Assembly (NCBI RefSeq): GCF_000385335.1
Contig: NZ_ARWA01000001.1
Span: 362,081-426,080, forward strand
Reading direction: 5' to 3'
Length of the DNA stretch: 64,000 nucleotides
From: Methyloferula stellata AR4
GTDB lineage: Bacteria; Pseudomonadota; Alphaproteobacteria; Rhizobiales; Beijerinckiaceae
The position numbers and the translations under genes were made by a program. Below the pieces are notes generated by a model. It saw only the letters and a program-made list of their open reading frames with translations. It was not told the origin of the DNA and ran no database searches. Below, one piece after another: positions 47,474 through 57,123 of this stretch; positions within the stretch are counted from its first letter, which is position 1, and each line of letters opens with the position of its first letter.

Positions 47474-48547
47474 TTAAACCCAGCCCGAGAGCTCGCGTTT
47501 CACGAGATCGAAGATGACGCTCATGCCTTCCTCGCTCTCGTTCAGGCACGGGATGCGCGCGAATTTCTGCCCGCCGGCCGAGAGGAAATAATCGCGGTTC
47601 TCGATACCGATTTCTTCGATCGTCTCCAAGCAATCGGCGACGAAGCCCGGCGTGATGATCGCGAGCTTTTTCACGCCTTGGCCCGGAAGCGCCTTCACGG
47701 TCTCGTCCGTATAGGGCTTCAGCCATTGCGCCGGTCCGAAGCGCGATTGGAAGGTCAAGCGGAATTGATCGTCGCTATACCCCATGGCGTCGCGCAGCAG
47801 CCTTCGCGTTTCCTCGCATTGCACGGCATATGGGTCGCCCTTGTCGACATAGGCCTGCGGCATGCCGTGGAAGGAGGCGAGGATCACCTCCGGAGTGAAA
47901 TCGAGCTTGGCCAGTTCCTTGCGCAGGGAAGCTGCGAGCGCCTCTATATAGGCCGGCTGATCGAAATAGGGATGCGCTACCCGCAATGTCGGCTGCCAGC
48001 GCATTTTGGAAAGGACTTCGAAGGCCTTGTCGCAGACGGTCGCCGAAGTCGCAGCCGCATATTGCGGATAAAGCGGCACCAGGAGGATCCGGTCGCAGCC
48101 GTGCTTTTGCAGGGAATGGATCGCTTCCTCGATCGCGGGCTCGCCATAGCGCATCGCCCAGGCGACGCGGACCTTTTCTTCGGGAAAGCCAAGGCTGCCG
48201 ATTTCGATGGCTGTTTCGAGCGTTTCCGCCTGCGCGCGCGTCATCGTTTTCAGCGGCGCTTCATCGCGCGCTTTGTTCCAGATTGCCGCGTAATCGGTGC
48301 CCTTGCGGGCGGGCCGGGTCGAAAGAATGATGAGATTGAGGATCGGCCACCAGATGAGACGCGGCGTCTCGATCACGCGGCGGTCCGACAGGAATTCCTT
48401 CAGATAACGCCGCATCGACCAGTAATCCGTGCCGGACGGCGAGCCGAGATTGACCAAAAGCACGCCGATCCGGCCGCCATAGGCGGTCGTCGCAGAGATT
48501 GGAGATAAAGCATTCATCGCTTCATGCACTCGGGCTTTTGGCATCAT
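47474..48547 (-). CDS. hemH: Ferrochelatase
   Basis: Inserts Fe(II) into protoporphyrin IX in the last step of haem synthesis. 357 residues. The active-site His is in VILASFHGMPQAYVDKGDPY. IGVLLVNLGSPSGTDYWSMRRYLKEFLSD is the N-terminal block. The conserved Glu is in PGFVADCLETIEEIG. The start is uncertain: two adjacent ATGs at 48547/48544 without a ribosome site, or an ATG at 48517. Divergent from the 5'-nucleotidase. Confidence 0.95.
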   Translation of the reverse strand: MMPKARVHEAMNALSPISATTAYGGRIGVLLVNLGSPSGTDYWSMRRYLKEFLSDRRVIETPRLIWWPILNLIILSTRPARKGTDYAAIWNKARDEAPLKTMTRAQAETLETAIEIGSLGFPEEKVRVAWAMRYGEPAIEEAIHSLQKHGCDRILLVPLYPQYAAATSATVCDKAFEVLSKMRWQPTLRVAHPYFDQPAYIEALAASLRKELAKLDFTPEVILASFHGMPQAYVDKGDPYAVQCEETRRLLRDAMGYSDDQFRLTFQSRFGPAQWLKPYTDETVKALPGQGVKKLAIITPGFVADCLETIEEIGIENRDYFLSAGGQKFARIPCLNESEEGMSVIFDLVKRELSGWV

Positions 48548-48617
48548 AATATGATCAACTATCTATGTGAAAGAACGCGCTGCAAAAGTCAGCTAACATG
48601 ATCTTGATGGACCCTGC

Positions 48618-50138
48618 ATGCCGTATCTGACCCGCCGCGCGACGCTGGCCTCCTTGGCCGCCGGCACCAGCCTCATTCCTTTACGCGCTGTGGCCGAGCC
48701 TGTCGCGCATCTGACCTTTGTCCTCGTCAACGACGTCTACGAGATGGACGAGAACGCCCAAAAGCGCGGCGGCCTTGCAAGGCTTGCGACGGTGGTGAAG
48801 ACGGAACGCGCGCGCGCCTTGCGCGAGGGCCGGACGTTAAATTTCGTTCATGCCGGCGACACGCTCTCGCCAAGCCTGATGTCAAGCTTCGATCAAGGCC
48901 GGCACATGATCGCGCTCTTCAACGATCTCGGCCTCGATATTTTCGTGCCCGGCAATCATGAATTCGATTTCGGCCCCGAAGTCTATTCACAGCGGATTGA
49001 TGAGGCGCATTTCGCGATCCTCGCCGCCAATCTGCGCGATGCCTCCGGCCAAGCGCTGCCGCATCACCAGGATATGCTGAGCCGCGACGTCAGTGGCGTG
49101 AAACTGGCTTTCATCGGCGCCGCTTATGACGCAACGCCCATGGCATCGCGCAGCGGAGACTTGAGCTTTGCGTCGACGCTCGCGACGATCAAGGACAAAG
49201 CCAAAGCGGCACGGGCCAATGGCGCCGATTTCGTGGTTGCGATCGTCCATGCCGACAAGGCGACAGGCAGCGCCTTGATGGCGGCGCACCAAGTGGATCT
49301 CATCCTCTCCGGCCATAACCACGATCTCCATCTCGATTTCGACGGCCGCACGGCTTTGGCGGAATCGCATCAAGACGCCAATTACGTGGTCGTCATCGAT
49401 ATCGACCTTGCCAAATCGAAGACCGAACCCTCGGGTCTCGTCTGGTGGCCGGATTTCAAGGTTGTCGATACGGCAAGCGTCGCGCCGGACGAGGAGATCC
49501 TCGACAAGACCCGCGCCTATCAAGGCGCGCTCTCGAAAGAACTCGATATGGAGGTCGCGACGCTCGCGGCTCCGCTCGACAGCCATACGGAGCTCGTGCG
49601 CACGCAGGAATGCGCCATCGGCAATCTCGTCGCCGATGCGCTTCGGGCCTCCGTGGGCGCCGACATCGCGATCACCAATGGCGGGGGTATCAGAGGCAAC
49701 AGGATCTATGAAACGGGCTCGGATTGGACACGCCGCAACGTGCTCGTGGAATTGCCTTTCGGCAATAAGGTCGTCTCGGCCAATATGAGTGGCCAGGCGA
49801 TCCTGACGGCGCTCGAAAACGGCTTTTCGCGTCTGCCGCAGGCCAGCGGCCGATTTCCGCAAATCTCAGGGCTTAAAGTGACGATCGCGCCTGCTGCCGC
49901 GCCCGGATCGCGCGTGCAATCGGCGCTCGTCAACGGCGAAGCGCTCGACCCTGCCCGCACCTATAAGCTTGCCAGCAATGATTTCATGGCGCGCGGCGGC
50001 GACGGCTATACGATGTTTGCGGGCGACGGCATCACGGTCGACACGGGCGATATTCTATTGGCCCGCGCGGTGATGGACTACGCGCAAAAGCTTCAGACGA
50101 TCGACGCGAAGGTCGAGGGGCGGATCGTTGAGGTGTGA
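48618..50138 (+). CDS. Secreted 5'-nucleotidase/2',3'-cyclic phosphodiesterase family (UshA-like)
   Basis: 506 residues. A twin-arginine-like signal (LTRRATLASLAAGTSLIP) leads to export. The metallophosphatase domain (about 30-270) has VLVNDVYEM, FVHAGDTLSPS, FVPGNHEFDFG, AIVHADK and SGHNHDLH. The C-terminal nucleotide-binding domain (about 310-490) has AITNGGGIRGN and FMARGGDGYTMF. It probably salvages phosphate and nucleosides in the periplasm. Convergent with pyc across a palindromic repeat. Confidence 0.92.
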   Translation: MPYLTRRATLASLAAGTSLIPLRAVAEPVAHLTFVLVNDVYEMDENAQKRGGLARLATVVKTERARALREGRTLNFVHAGDTLSPSLMSSFDQGRHMIALFNDLGLDIFVPGNHEFDFGPEVYSQRIDEAHFAILAANLRDASGQALPHHQDMLSRDVSGVKLAFIGAAYDATPMASRSGDLSFASTLATIKDKAKAARANGADFVVAIVHADKATGSALMAAHQVDLILSGHNHDLHLDFDGRTALAESHQDANYVVVIDIDLAKSKTEPSGLVWWPDFKVVDTASVAPDEEILDKTRAYQGALSKELDMEVATLAAPLDSHTELVRTQECAIGNLVADALRASVGADIAITNGGGIRGNRIYETGSDWTRRNVLVELPFGNKVVSANMSGQAILTALENGFSRLPQASGRFPQISGLKVTIAPAAAPGSRVQSALVNGEALDPARTYKLASNDFMARGGDGYTMFAGDGITVDTGDILLARAVMDYAQKLQTIDAKVEGRIVEV

Positions 50139-50155
50139 TGCCGCCTTTAAACGCT

Positions 50156-50236
50156 GTCATGGCCGGGCTCGTCCCGGCCATCCACGTTCTAAGGTGATGT
50201 GAAAGGCATGGATGGCCGGGACAAGCCCGGCCATGA
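50156..50236. repeat. Long inverted repeat between convergent nucleotidase gene and pyc
   Basis: GTCATGGCCGGGCT...CCCGGCCATCCA at 50156-50186 is repeated in reverse orientation at 50206-50236 with one mismatch over 28 bases; each half is itself palindromic. GGCCGGG-type elements of this kind are widespread in Rhizobiales. It sits 18 bases after the nucleotidase stop and 25 before the pyc stop, and can terminate both. Confidence 0.85.
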
Positions 50237-50260
50237 CGCTTCCACGAAGGAAGCTGACGA

Positions 50261-53200
50261 TCACGCAATTATCATGATGAGGTCCTTGGCCTCCACCGGC
50301 TGACCCGGGAAAATCAGGATCTCCGACACTTTCCCGTCGCGCGGCGCGCGCAAGGCGGTCTCCATTTTCATGGCTTCGAGCGAAAGAAGCACGTCGCCTG
50401 CCTTCACCATCTGGCCAAGTTGCACGGAGAGCACCGCGACGACACCCGGCATGGGCGCAGCCACATGACCGTCGTTGCCGTCCTCGGCCTTGCGGCGCGC
50501 CGGCAGCATGGCGACCGCTGCGCGGTTCGGAATTTTCACGATGCGCGGCTGCCCGTTGAGTTCGAAGAAGACGCGCACTTGGCCCTCTTCTTCCGTCTCG
50601 CCGATGGCCTGCAAGCGGATGATGAGAGTCTTGCCCTTTTCGATCGTGACGGCGATCTCCTCGCCGATCTGCATGCCGTAAAAATAGACTGGCGTCGGCA
50701 GGCAGGAGACCGGCCCATATTTGCGCGCGACGCCCGCGAAATCGGCGAAGATTTTCGGATACATCAAATAAGACGCGAGCGCGCGATCGTCGAGCGGCTC
50801 GCCAAGGCGCTTCTCGCCCTCTTCACGCACAGCTTTGAAATCGGCCGGCGGCAGAAGCGTGCCTGCACGCACCGTGATCGGCTTGTCGCCGTTCAAGGCC
50901 TTCTTCTGCAAGGCCGGCGGCCAGCCGCCTGGAGGCTGGCCGAGATCGCCATGCAGCATTTCGACGACGGAGCCCGGAAAAGCGATCTCGCGATCGGGAT
51001 CGAGCACATCTTCCGGCGTCAGCCCTTGCGATACCATGACCAGCGCCATGTCGCCGACCACTTTGGAGGATGGCGTCACTTTGACGATATCGCCGAACAT
51101 GTCATTCGCCGCGCGATAGGCTTTGGCGACTTCATGCCAGCGCGATTCAAGGCCGAGCGAGCGTGCCTGCTCCTTCAGATTGGTGAATTGGCCGCCCGGC
51201 ATTTCGTGCATATAGACTTCCGACGCGCCCGCCTTCAGGTCGCTTTCGAATGCCGCATATTGCGTGCGCACAGCTTCCCAATAGAAACTCAAACGGCGAA
51301 TCGCCTCCGGATCGAGTTCCGTATTGCCTTCGACATGGCGCAGTGCCTCGACGATCGATCCAAGGCAAGGCTGCGAAGTCGCGCCCGACATCGCATCCAT
51401 GGCCGCATCAACCGCATCGACGCCGGCTTGCACCGCGACGAGCACGCTCGCGCCCGAAATGCCGGACGTGTCATGCGTATGCAGATGGATCGGCAGCCCG
51501 ACCTCCTGCTTCAAGGCTTTGATGAGCACGGCGGCGGAAGCGGGCTTCAACAACCCCGCCATATCCTTCAAGCCGATGATGTGGCAGCCCGCCTGCTCAA
51601 GCTCCCTGGCAAGGCTCGTATAATATTTGAGAGAATATTTGGCGCGATCGGGATCGAGAATATCGCCTGTATAGCAGATCGCGCCTTCGGCGAGCTTGCC
51701 CGCTTCGCAGACGGCATCGATCGAGACCCGCATATTCTCGATCCAATTCAGGCAATCAAAAATGCGGAAGAGATCGACGCCGGCCTCGGCCGATTGGTTG
51801 ATGAAGAAGCGGATTACATTATCCGGGTAATTCGTGTAGCCGACGCCATTGGCGCCGCGCACCAGCATCTGCAACAGAATGTTCGGCACGCGCTCGCGCA
51901 GGATCGCGAGGCGCTCCCAAGGATCCTCGTTCAAAAAGCGCATGGCGACATCGAAGGTCGCGCCGCCCCAGCATTCGAGCGAGAAGAGCTGCGGCAGCCC
52001 GCGCGCATAGGCTTCGGCAGATTCTACGATGTCGAAGGTCCGCATGCGCGTCGCAAGCAGAGATTGATGCGCGTCGCGCAAGGTCGTGTCGGTGACGAGC
52101 ACACGCTTTTGCTCGAGCATCCATTGCGCGAAGCCCTTGGCTCCAAGCCGGTCGAAGATCTGCTTCGTGCCTTCGACGCCCAGCTTCGGCGCAAATCGCG
52201 GCACTTCGGGCTTGCGCGCCTCGGCCGGCGGCTTGGCCCGGCCCTTGACCTCCGGGTGTCCGTTCACGGTCACATCGGCGATATAGGTCAGGAGCTTCGT
52301 CGCGCGGTCGGCGCGCTTCATGAACTGGAAGAGATCCGGCGTCTCGTCGATGAAACGCGTCGTATATTCATTTGCCGCGAATTTCGGATGCCGCAGCACG
52401 GCTTCGAGAAAGGCGAGATTGGTCGCGATGCCGCGGATGCGATATTCGCGCAAGGCCCGGGTCATTCGCGCGATCGTCTCTTCCGGTGTCGGCGCCCAAG
52501 CCGTCACCTTTTCGAGCATCGGATCGTAGAAGCGTGTGACCACCGCGCCCGAATAGGCTGTGCCGCCATCGACACGGATACCGAAGCCAAAGGCGCCGCG
52601 ATAGGCGGTGATGCGGCCATAATCCGGAATGAAATTATTCTCCGGATTTTCCGTCGTGATCCGGCATTGCAACGCATGGCCGGACAGCTTGATCTCATCT
52701 TGCGGCGGGATGCCCGTCTCTTCGACTTTGCCAAGGTGCCCACCCGCCGCGATCTTGATCTGCGCCTTGACGATATCGAGCCCGGTGACGACTTCCGTCA
52801 CGGTATGTTCGACCTGGATGCGCGGATTGACCTCAATGAAATAAAACGCGCCCGTATCGGCATCCATCAAGAATTCGACCGTGCCCGCGCCCACATAATC
52901 CGTCGCCCGGCCGATCTTCAGTGCCGCATCGGCAAAGGCCTGGCGCTGCTCCGGCGTCAGATAGGGTGCCGGGGCGCGTTCGATGACTTTCTGATGCCGG
53001 CGTTGAATCGAACAATCGCGCTCGAAGAGATGCAGCAACGTGCCATGCGTGTCGCCTAGAATCTGCACCTCGATATGGCGCGCGTGCTTCACGAGCTTTT
53101 CGAGATAGACTTCATCCTTGCCAAAGGCGGATTTGGCTTCGCGCTTGCCCGCGGCGACGGCATCCAAAAGACCGTCTTCGCTTTCGACCGGCCGCATGCC

Positions 53201-53728
53201 GCGGCCGCCGCCGCCCCATGAGGCTTTGAGCATGACCGGATAGCCGATCTCCGCGGCGCGTTTCTTGATGTCGTCTGGCGCATCGGACAAAGGCTCGGTC
53301 GCCGGCATGACCGGAACGCCGACTGAGATCGCGAGATTGCGCGCTGATACCTTATTACCGAGCGTGCGCATGGTCTGCGGCGACGGGCCGATGAACTTTA
53401 TGCCCGCAGCGGCGCAGGCATCGGCGAATTCCGGGCTTTCGGATAAAAAGCCATAGCCCGGATGGATCGCATCGACCTCCGCTTCTTTCGCGACGCGGAT
53501 CACTTCGGCAATCGACAGATAGGCTTCGAGCGGTCCGAGATTCTTATCGGCGCCGACGCCCTTGCCGACCTGATAGGCCTCATCGGCTTTGAAGCGATGC
53601 AGCGACAGTTTGTCTTCTTCGGCATAGATCGCGACGGTGCCAATGCCGAGTTCGGTCGCGGCCCGGAACACGCGAATGGCTATTTCGGACCGATTGGCGA
53701 CGAGCAGCTTCTTGAAAGGTGGCGGCAT
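50261..53728 (-). CDS. pyc: Pyruvate carboxylase
   Basis: Makes oxaloacetate from pyruvate, bicarbonate and ATP. 1155 residues, full length. The biotin-carboxylase domain (about 5-460) has GGGGRGMR, IQRRHQKVIE and the EVNPRIQVEHTVTEV signature. The carboxyltransferase domain (about 545-810) has DTTLRDAHQSLLATRM and IGLKDMAGLL. The biotinyl domain has the target Lys in SLEAMKMETAL. The ATG at 53728 (GGAA upstream) is preferred to an in-frame TTG six codons earlier. Confidence 0.97.
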   Translation of the reverse strand: MPPPFKKLLVANRSEIAIRVFRAATELGIGTVAIYAEEDKLSLHRFKADEAYQVGKGVGADKNLGPLEAYLSIAEVIRVAKEAEVDAIHPGYGFLSESPEFADACAAAGIKFIGPSPQTMRTLGNKVSARNLAISVGVPVMPATEPLSDAPDDIKKRAAEIGYPVMLKASWGGGGRGMRPVESEDGLLDAVAAGKREAKSAFGKDEVYLEKLVKHARHIEVQILGDTHGTLLHLFERDCSIQRRHQKVIERAPAPYLTPEQRQAFADAALKIGRATDYVGAGTVEFLMDADTGAFYFIEVNPRIQVEHTVTEVVTGLDIVKAQIKIAAGGHLGKVEETGIPPQDEIKLSGHALQCRITTENPENNFIPDYGRITAYRGAFGFGIRVDGGTAYSGAVVTRFYDPMLEKVTAWAPTPEETIARMTRALREYRIRGIATNLAFLEAVLRHPKFAANEYTTRFIDETPDLFQFMKRADRATKLLTYIADVTVNGHPEVKGRAKPPAEARKPEVPRFAPKLGVEGTKQIFDRLGAKGFAQWMLEQKRVLVTDTTLRDAHQSLLATRMRTFDIVESAEAYARGLPQLFSLECWGGATFDVAMRFLNEDPWERLAILRERVPNILLQMLVRGANGVGYTNYPDNVIRFFINQSAEAGVDLFRIFDCLNWIENMRVSIDAVCEAGKLAEGAICYTGDILDPDRAKYSLKYYTSLARELEQAGCHIIGLKDMAGLLKPASAAVLIKALKQEVGLPIHLHTHDTSGISGASVLVAVQAGVDAVDAAMDAMSGATSQPCLGSIVEALRHVEGNTELDPEAIRRLSFYWEAVRTQYAAFESDLKAGASEVYMHEMPGGQFTNLKEQARSLGLESRWHEVAKAYRAANDMFGDIVKVTPSSKVVGDMALVMVSQGLTPEDVLDPDREIAFPGSVVEMLHGDLGQPPGGWPPALQKKALNGDKPITVRAGTLLPPADFKAVREEGEKRLGEPLDDRALASYLMYPKIFADFAGVARKYGPVSCLPTPVYFYGMQIGEEIAVTIEKGKTLIIRLQAIGETEEEGQVRVFFELNGQPRIVKIPNRAAVAMLPARRKAEDGNDGHVAAPMPGVVAVLSVQLGQMVKAGDVLLSLEAMKMETALRAPRDGKVSEILIFPGQPVEAKDLIMIIA

Positions 53729-53917
53729 TGACGTTCCGGGCTTCAATGGCAGGGTCCGGGCTCAGGCCTCAAGCAGAGCGAGCACGGCGGCGATTTCAGG
53801 CGTGATAGAGACAAGATATGACCGGCTGATCTCTAAGGTCATACAAAACCCGTGCCCGGCTCGCAAAGGTGCCGGCGGGTCGCACCCCTGGTATTCCAGA
53901 GGAATGATGCGCAGAGG

Positions 53918-55258
53918 CTATTTCTGCGCGGTGACGACAATAGGGCCTGTTGACTCGGAAAGCGACATCGAGAGCGTGCCGTCCGCATAGAGGCATGGAT
54001 AGGTTTTGCCGAACACATCCTTGCAGGATACATGTTTGAAGGCTCCGATCCCCCGCGCGTAGGATTTCTTTCCTTTCGCGTCATAGGTCCAAATGACGAT
54101 GGCTGCGCCTTCCGGCTTCTCGAAGGAAATCGTCGGGGCCGAGATCGTAGGATCGAAAGCAATCGTAAAGGCGCTTGCGCGCGCCATCGCATTCATGATC
54201 GCGGCAAAGGCCACACCTGCCGGCTTGATTTCATAAGGCGCATTGGAAGCGCCGTTCCGAAACAGCCCGAATGTATTATCCAAACTGCCGTCAGTGCCAT
54301 CATCGATCAGATCGTAATAGGTCAATGAAGGATATCGGCCGATGATGGCTGCGAGCATGCCTCTTACCGTGTAGACGCCTTGCTTCGTTAAATCCCCGCC
54401 AAGCGCCGGCAAAGGAAATCCATATTCCGTGAGTGCCACAGGCTTGCGCTGGCCGCTCGAGGCCGCAGCCTGCGCGAAGGCCTTGGCATCGATCAGCATT
54501 TGCTCGGGCGGAAGCGTCGCCGCGGGATTTCTTTGATCGTAATTATAAGGATGAAACGCATAGGCATCGACGGCTGGAAACTTCAGTCCGGCGCCGACCA
54601 TCTGCCGGATCCAGGCCGTGGACTCGGGGCCCGGATTGAAGCCGAGACCGCCGGCGTAGACCGTGACGCGAGGCTGCGCAGCCTTGACCGCGGCAGAGAC
54701 GGGCGCGAGCATCAGAGCATAGGATGCGCCTGACCATTGCACCGTCGTCCAATTGCTCTCGTTCGGTTCGTTGAACAACTCTTCGATCATGTTCGGGCAG
54801 ATCGAAATATAATGATTGGCCATCGCCACGGCGAAATTCGCGAAAGCCGCGATATTGATGCCGCCCTCGACCGGCGCGAACACCCGTGCCGCATAGATCG
54901 GATTGTTATAGGTCGCGATCATGATCGGCCTGATCCCGGCTTTGCACAGCGGCGACCAGAATGCGTCAAAGCCCTCCCATCGATAGACTCCGGCCGAACC
55001 CACGCGTTCGATTGAGTCCCAATTATTGTCCGAACGCGCGCAATGGACGCCGAGTTTTTGCAGGAGCACGAGATCTTGCGTGGGCGTTGCCGTCGCCGGA
55101 TGGATCGCAACGCACATCACCGTAAGCTGCGCGGCCGGATAGGTCCCTTCCGCGGTAGCCATCAGCGCAGCGATGTCATCGGCCAGAGCATAGCTTGAGC
55201 CTGGTCCCTGCGCCAAGCCGAGGAACAATGAAAAGATGAAAGTAATATAACGCGACAT
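53918..55258 (-). CDS. Secreted clan-A-like glycoside hydrolase (GH5/GH39-type)
   Basis: 446 residues with a signal peptide (MSRYITFIFSLFLGLAQG). The TIM-barrel has the acid/base Glu in IEELFNEPNESNW and the nucleophile Glu in KPVALTEYGFPLP, the spacing of clan GH-A enzymes. A small beta domain follows (SFEKPEGAAIVIWTYDAKGKK). The substrate is unknown; relatives act on beta-xylosides or exopolysaccharides. It follows a 75-residue gene by 23 bases and may be co-transcribed with it. Confidence 0.8.
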   Translation of the reverse strand: MSRYITFIFSLFLGLAQGPGSSYALADDIAALMATAEGTYPAAQLTVMCVAIHPATATPTQDLVLLQKLGVHCARSDNNWDSIERVGSAGVYRWEGFDAFWSPLCKAGIRPIMIATYNNPIYAARVFAPVEGGINIAAFANFAVAMANHYISICPNMIEELFNEPNESNWTTVQWSGASYALMLAPVSAAVKAAQPRVTVYAGGLGFNPGPESTAWIRQMVGAGLKFPAVDAYAFHPYNYDQRNPAATLPPEQMLIDAKAFAQAAASSGQRKPVALTEYGFPLPALGGDLTKQGVYTVRGMLAAIIGRYPSLTYYDLIDDGTDGSLDNTFGLFRNGASNAPYEIKPAGVAFAAIMNAMARASAFTIAFDPTISAPTISFEKPEGAAIVIWTYDAKGKKSYARGIGAFKHVSCKDVFGKTYPCLYADGTLSMSLSESTGPIVVTAQK

Positions 55259-55281
55259 GGCGCGCTGCCTTACATCGCGGC

Positions 55282-55509
55282 TTAAGCTTCCTTGAACGGA
55301 ACTTTGAAAAATTTGGCGCCCTCCCTGCGGATTTTGCTGATCTGCTTCTCAATGATGAGGACCTGTATTTCGAGTTCCTCATAGCTTTTCAGATTATGGG
55401 TCACCAAGGGCAGACCGGACATCGGAGACTCGCCGGCCGGATCGAGGATAATTCGAACGGAGGACCGTTCATTCTCTTCTGGTGGACAAAATTCCAACTC
55501 GATCTTCAT
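55282..55509 (-). CDS. Small hypothetical protein, 75 residues
   Basis: Not recognised. Acidic N-terminus (MKIELEFCPPEENERSS) and an amphipathic helical C-terminus (SYEELEIQVLIIEKQISKIRREG). No signal or membrane segment. The GAGGTCGAG ribosome site and close spacing to the glycosidase support a real gene. Confidence 0.6.
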   Translation of the reverse strand: MKIELEFCPPEENERSSVRIILDPAGESPMSGLPLVTHNLKSYEELEIQVLIIEKQISKIRREGAKFFKVPFKEA

Positions 55510-56444
55510 TCTCGACCTCGATGCCAGCAGCCGCTTGCTAGCAGCGCATGAATTATGGGCGGACCATATTGCTCAGGTTAGCCAATATCGGCCGTGAGAA
55601 CCACCGGAGTTTTTTTATGGTGCTCCCTCTAGGCAGCTTCATAAACGCGCGCCGATGGAACCATTAGGCTCCTGTCAAGATTAGCACTACGTAGAATTGC
55701 GTGATGAGAGTCCGAGCGTGAGTTCATGCGGTGAGATAAGGGGCGATGCCAACATTCGGATTGCCAGTATGGAATTGCTAAACGCGTGGTCTTTCTCGAC
55801 GTCATAGCAACGATCAAGACGTCATAGCAATGCATCAAAGAGAGCGGGTAGCTTATTGCAGCGCCTGCGCATGAACGGACATCGAGCCAGAGACCAAGCT
55901 GATGTAAGCTCGGCCGGCAGCCATGAGAAATCGTGTTTGTGGATTCGCGTACGGCGCAACTAATTTTAATCGATACTCATACGTCGGCATACCTACGTAT
56001 TTTACGCATGAGTTTTGTCGAGCCAAGTGTGCAGTTTTGAACAGCATCTTAACTTGCGTACGATCATACTTATCGTAGTCTCACGTAACCTGAGTCTTGT
56101 TGGTTTTGATGCAGACTTGAGGCGCGAGGTCGAGCCCATGGACATTCGCATCCCCCTACGCTTTCGCCGTCACAACGAAGCGGTGGTAATGTGGGATACT
56201 TCGATTGATTCAGCGGCGAAGCCAGATGCCAGCGTTCGAACATTTCGTTCAATGCCGTTTGAAGGGTTGATTGCGGACATATCCAACTTTCCCCGATTGC
56301 ATCGCGGTGAGGCTCGATTTCCACAACGATTGCCCACTCCTCTCATACCACCACATGCGTTCAAGACATTGATCATAACTAAAACTTGGACCGGCTTTTC
56401 CAAATGATCTTCGACAGAAGACACGGAAAACAAGGATTGACGCG
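55510..56444. other. Gene-poor, AT-richer stretch
   Basis: No credible gene in 935 bases; the short frames lack ribosome sites and family resemblance. A short tandem direct repeat (GACGTCATAGCAA at 55798-55810 and 55818-55830, 20-base period) is present. The composition drop and absence of genes suggest eroded or acquired DNA, and the right end should hold the promoter of the DHp-LuxR gene. Confidence 0.5.
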
Positions 56445-57071
56445 ATGTCGCTGAATAATTCCCGCAATCAAATGTCTTCTCCGCTTCCGCTTAATTACGC
56501 AGCCCAGAACCTGTCGCGATTGCAAACCGATCTCGTTTCTACGGTGCGGATGTGGGCGGTCGACGAGGTCGGCGCCGCGATGGCGCATCAGCTCAACGAG
56601 CCGCTGACCGCCTTACTCTTCTACCTCCACGAAATACAGACGGAAGAGGACCAGTCAGGCGCGGAGGCAACTTGCAATGCGCGACGCGTCATGGTGGAGC
56701 GGGCGCTTCAGGAAACAAAACGCCTCTGCGAGATCATGGAGCGGATCGGCACCGGCTTTGAGCCGACGACGGATACCGATATTGCCCTCACGCGCAGCCG
56801 TGAATCGATCAATTGGTGGGCGCGCACCGGCCATGCCAACAAGCGTGACGACATCCCATCGCCAGCCGCGCCTCCGTCCGGCTATCAGCTTTTGACGCCA
56901 CGCGAACGCGAAGTGCTGGCTTTGATTACCAGCGGCACGTCCAACAAGGAGGGTGGCCACCTGTTGGGGATCAGCACCCGCACATTCGAAGTCCATCGCG
57001 CCCATATCATGGCCAAGCTTGGCGCCAGAAACGCTGCCGATCTGGTCCGCGTCGCCCTGAGTGAAAGCTGA
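56445..57071 (+). CDS. DHp (HisKA-like) domain plus LuxR HTH regulator
   Basis: 208 residues. Residues about 38-110 resemble a histidine-kinase dimerisation/phosphotransfer helix pair with an H-box centred on His48 (AAMAHQLNEPLTALLFYL), but no ATPase domain follows. Residues about 147-205 are a LuxR/FixJ HTH (LLTPREREVLALITSGTSNKEGGHLLGISTRTFEVHRAHIMAKLG). There is no receiver domain. It could be a phospho-acceptor transcription factor or use the helices only to dimerise. AAGGATTG ribosome site. First of a signalling cluster, with the hybrid kinase starting about 50 bases after its stop. Confidence 0.82.
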   Translation: MSLNNSRNQMSSPLPLNYAAQNLSRLQTDLVSTVRMWAVDEVGAAMAHQLNEPLTALLFYLHEIQTEEDQSGAEATCNARRVMVERALQETKRLCEIMERIGTGFEPTTDTDIALTRSRESINWWARTGHANKRDDIPSPAAPPSGYQLLTPREREVLALITSGTSNKEGGHLLGISTRTFEVHRAHIMAKLGARNAADLVRVALSES

Positions 57072-57123
57072 TGAAGCCGCTTTTCGTTGCAAGCAAGGCG
57101 GCCTGGATGGCGGGCAAAGTTCG

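Noticed and set aside
50420..53059. An 879-codon open frame antisense to pyc
   Set aside because: Arg/His/Asp-rich sequence without any domain, exactly opposite the strongly recognised pyruvate carboxylase; a shadow of GC-rich codon bias.
56015..56407. A 130-codon frame in the gene-poor stretch
   Set aside because: No ribosome site or family resemblance; composition is not typical of neighbouring genes.
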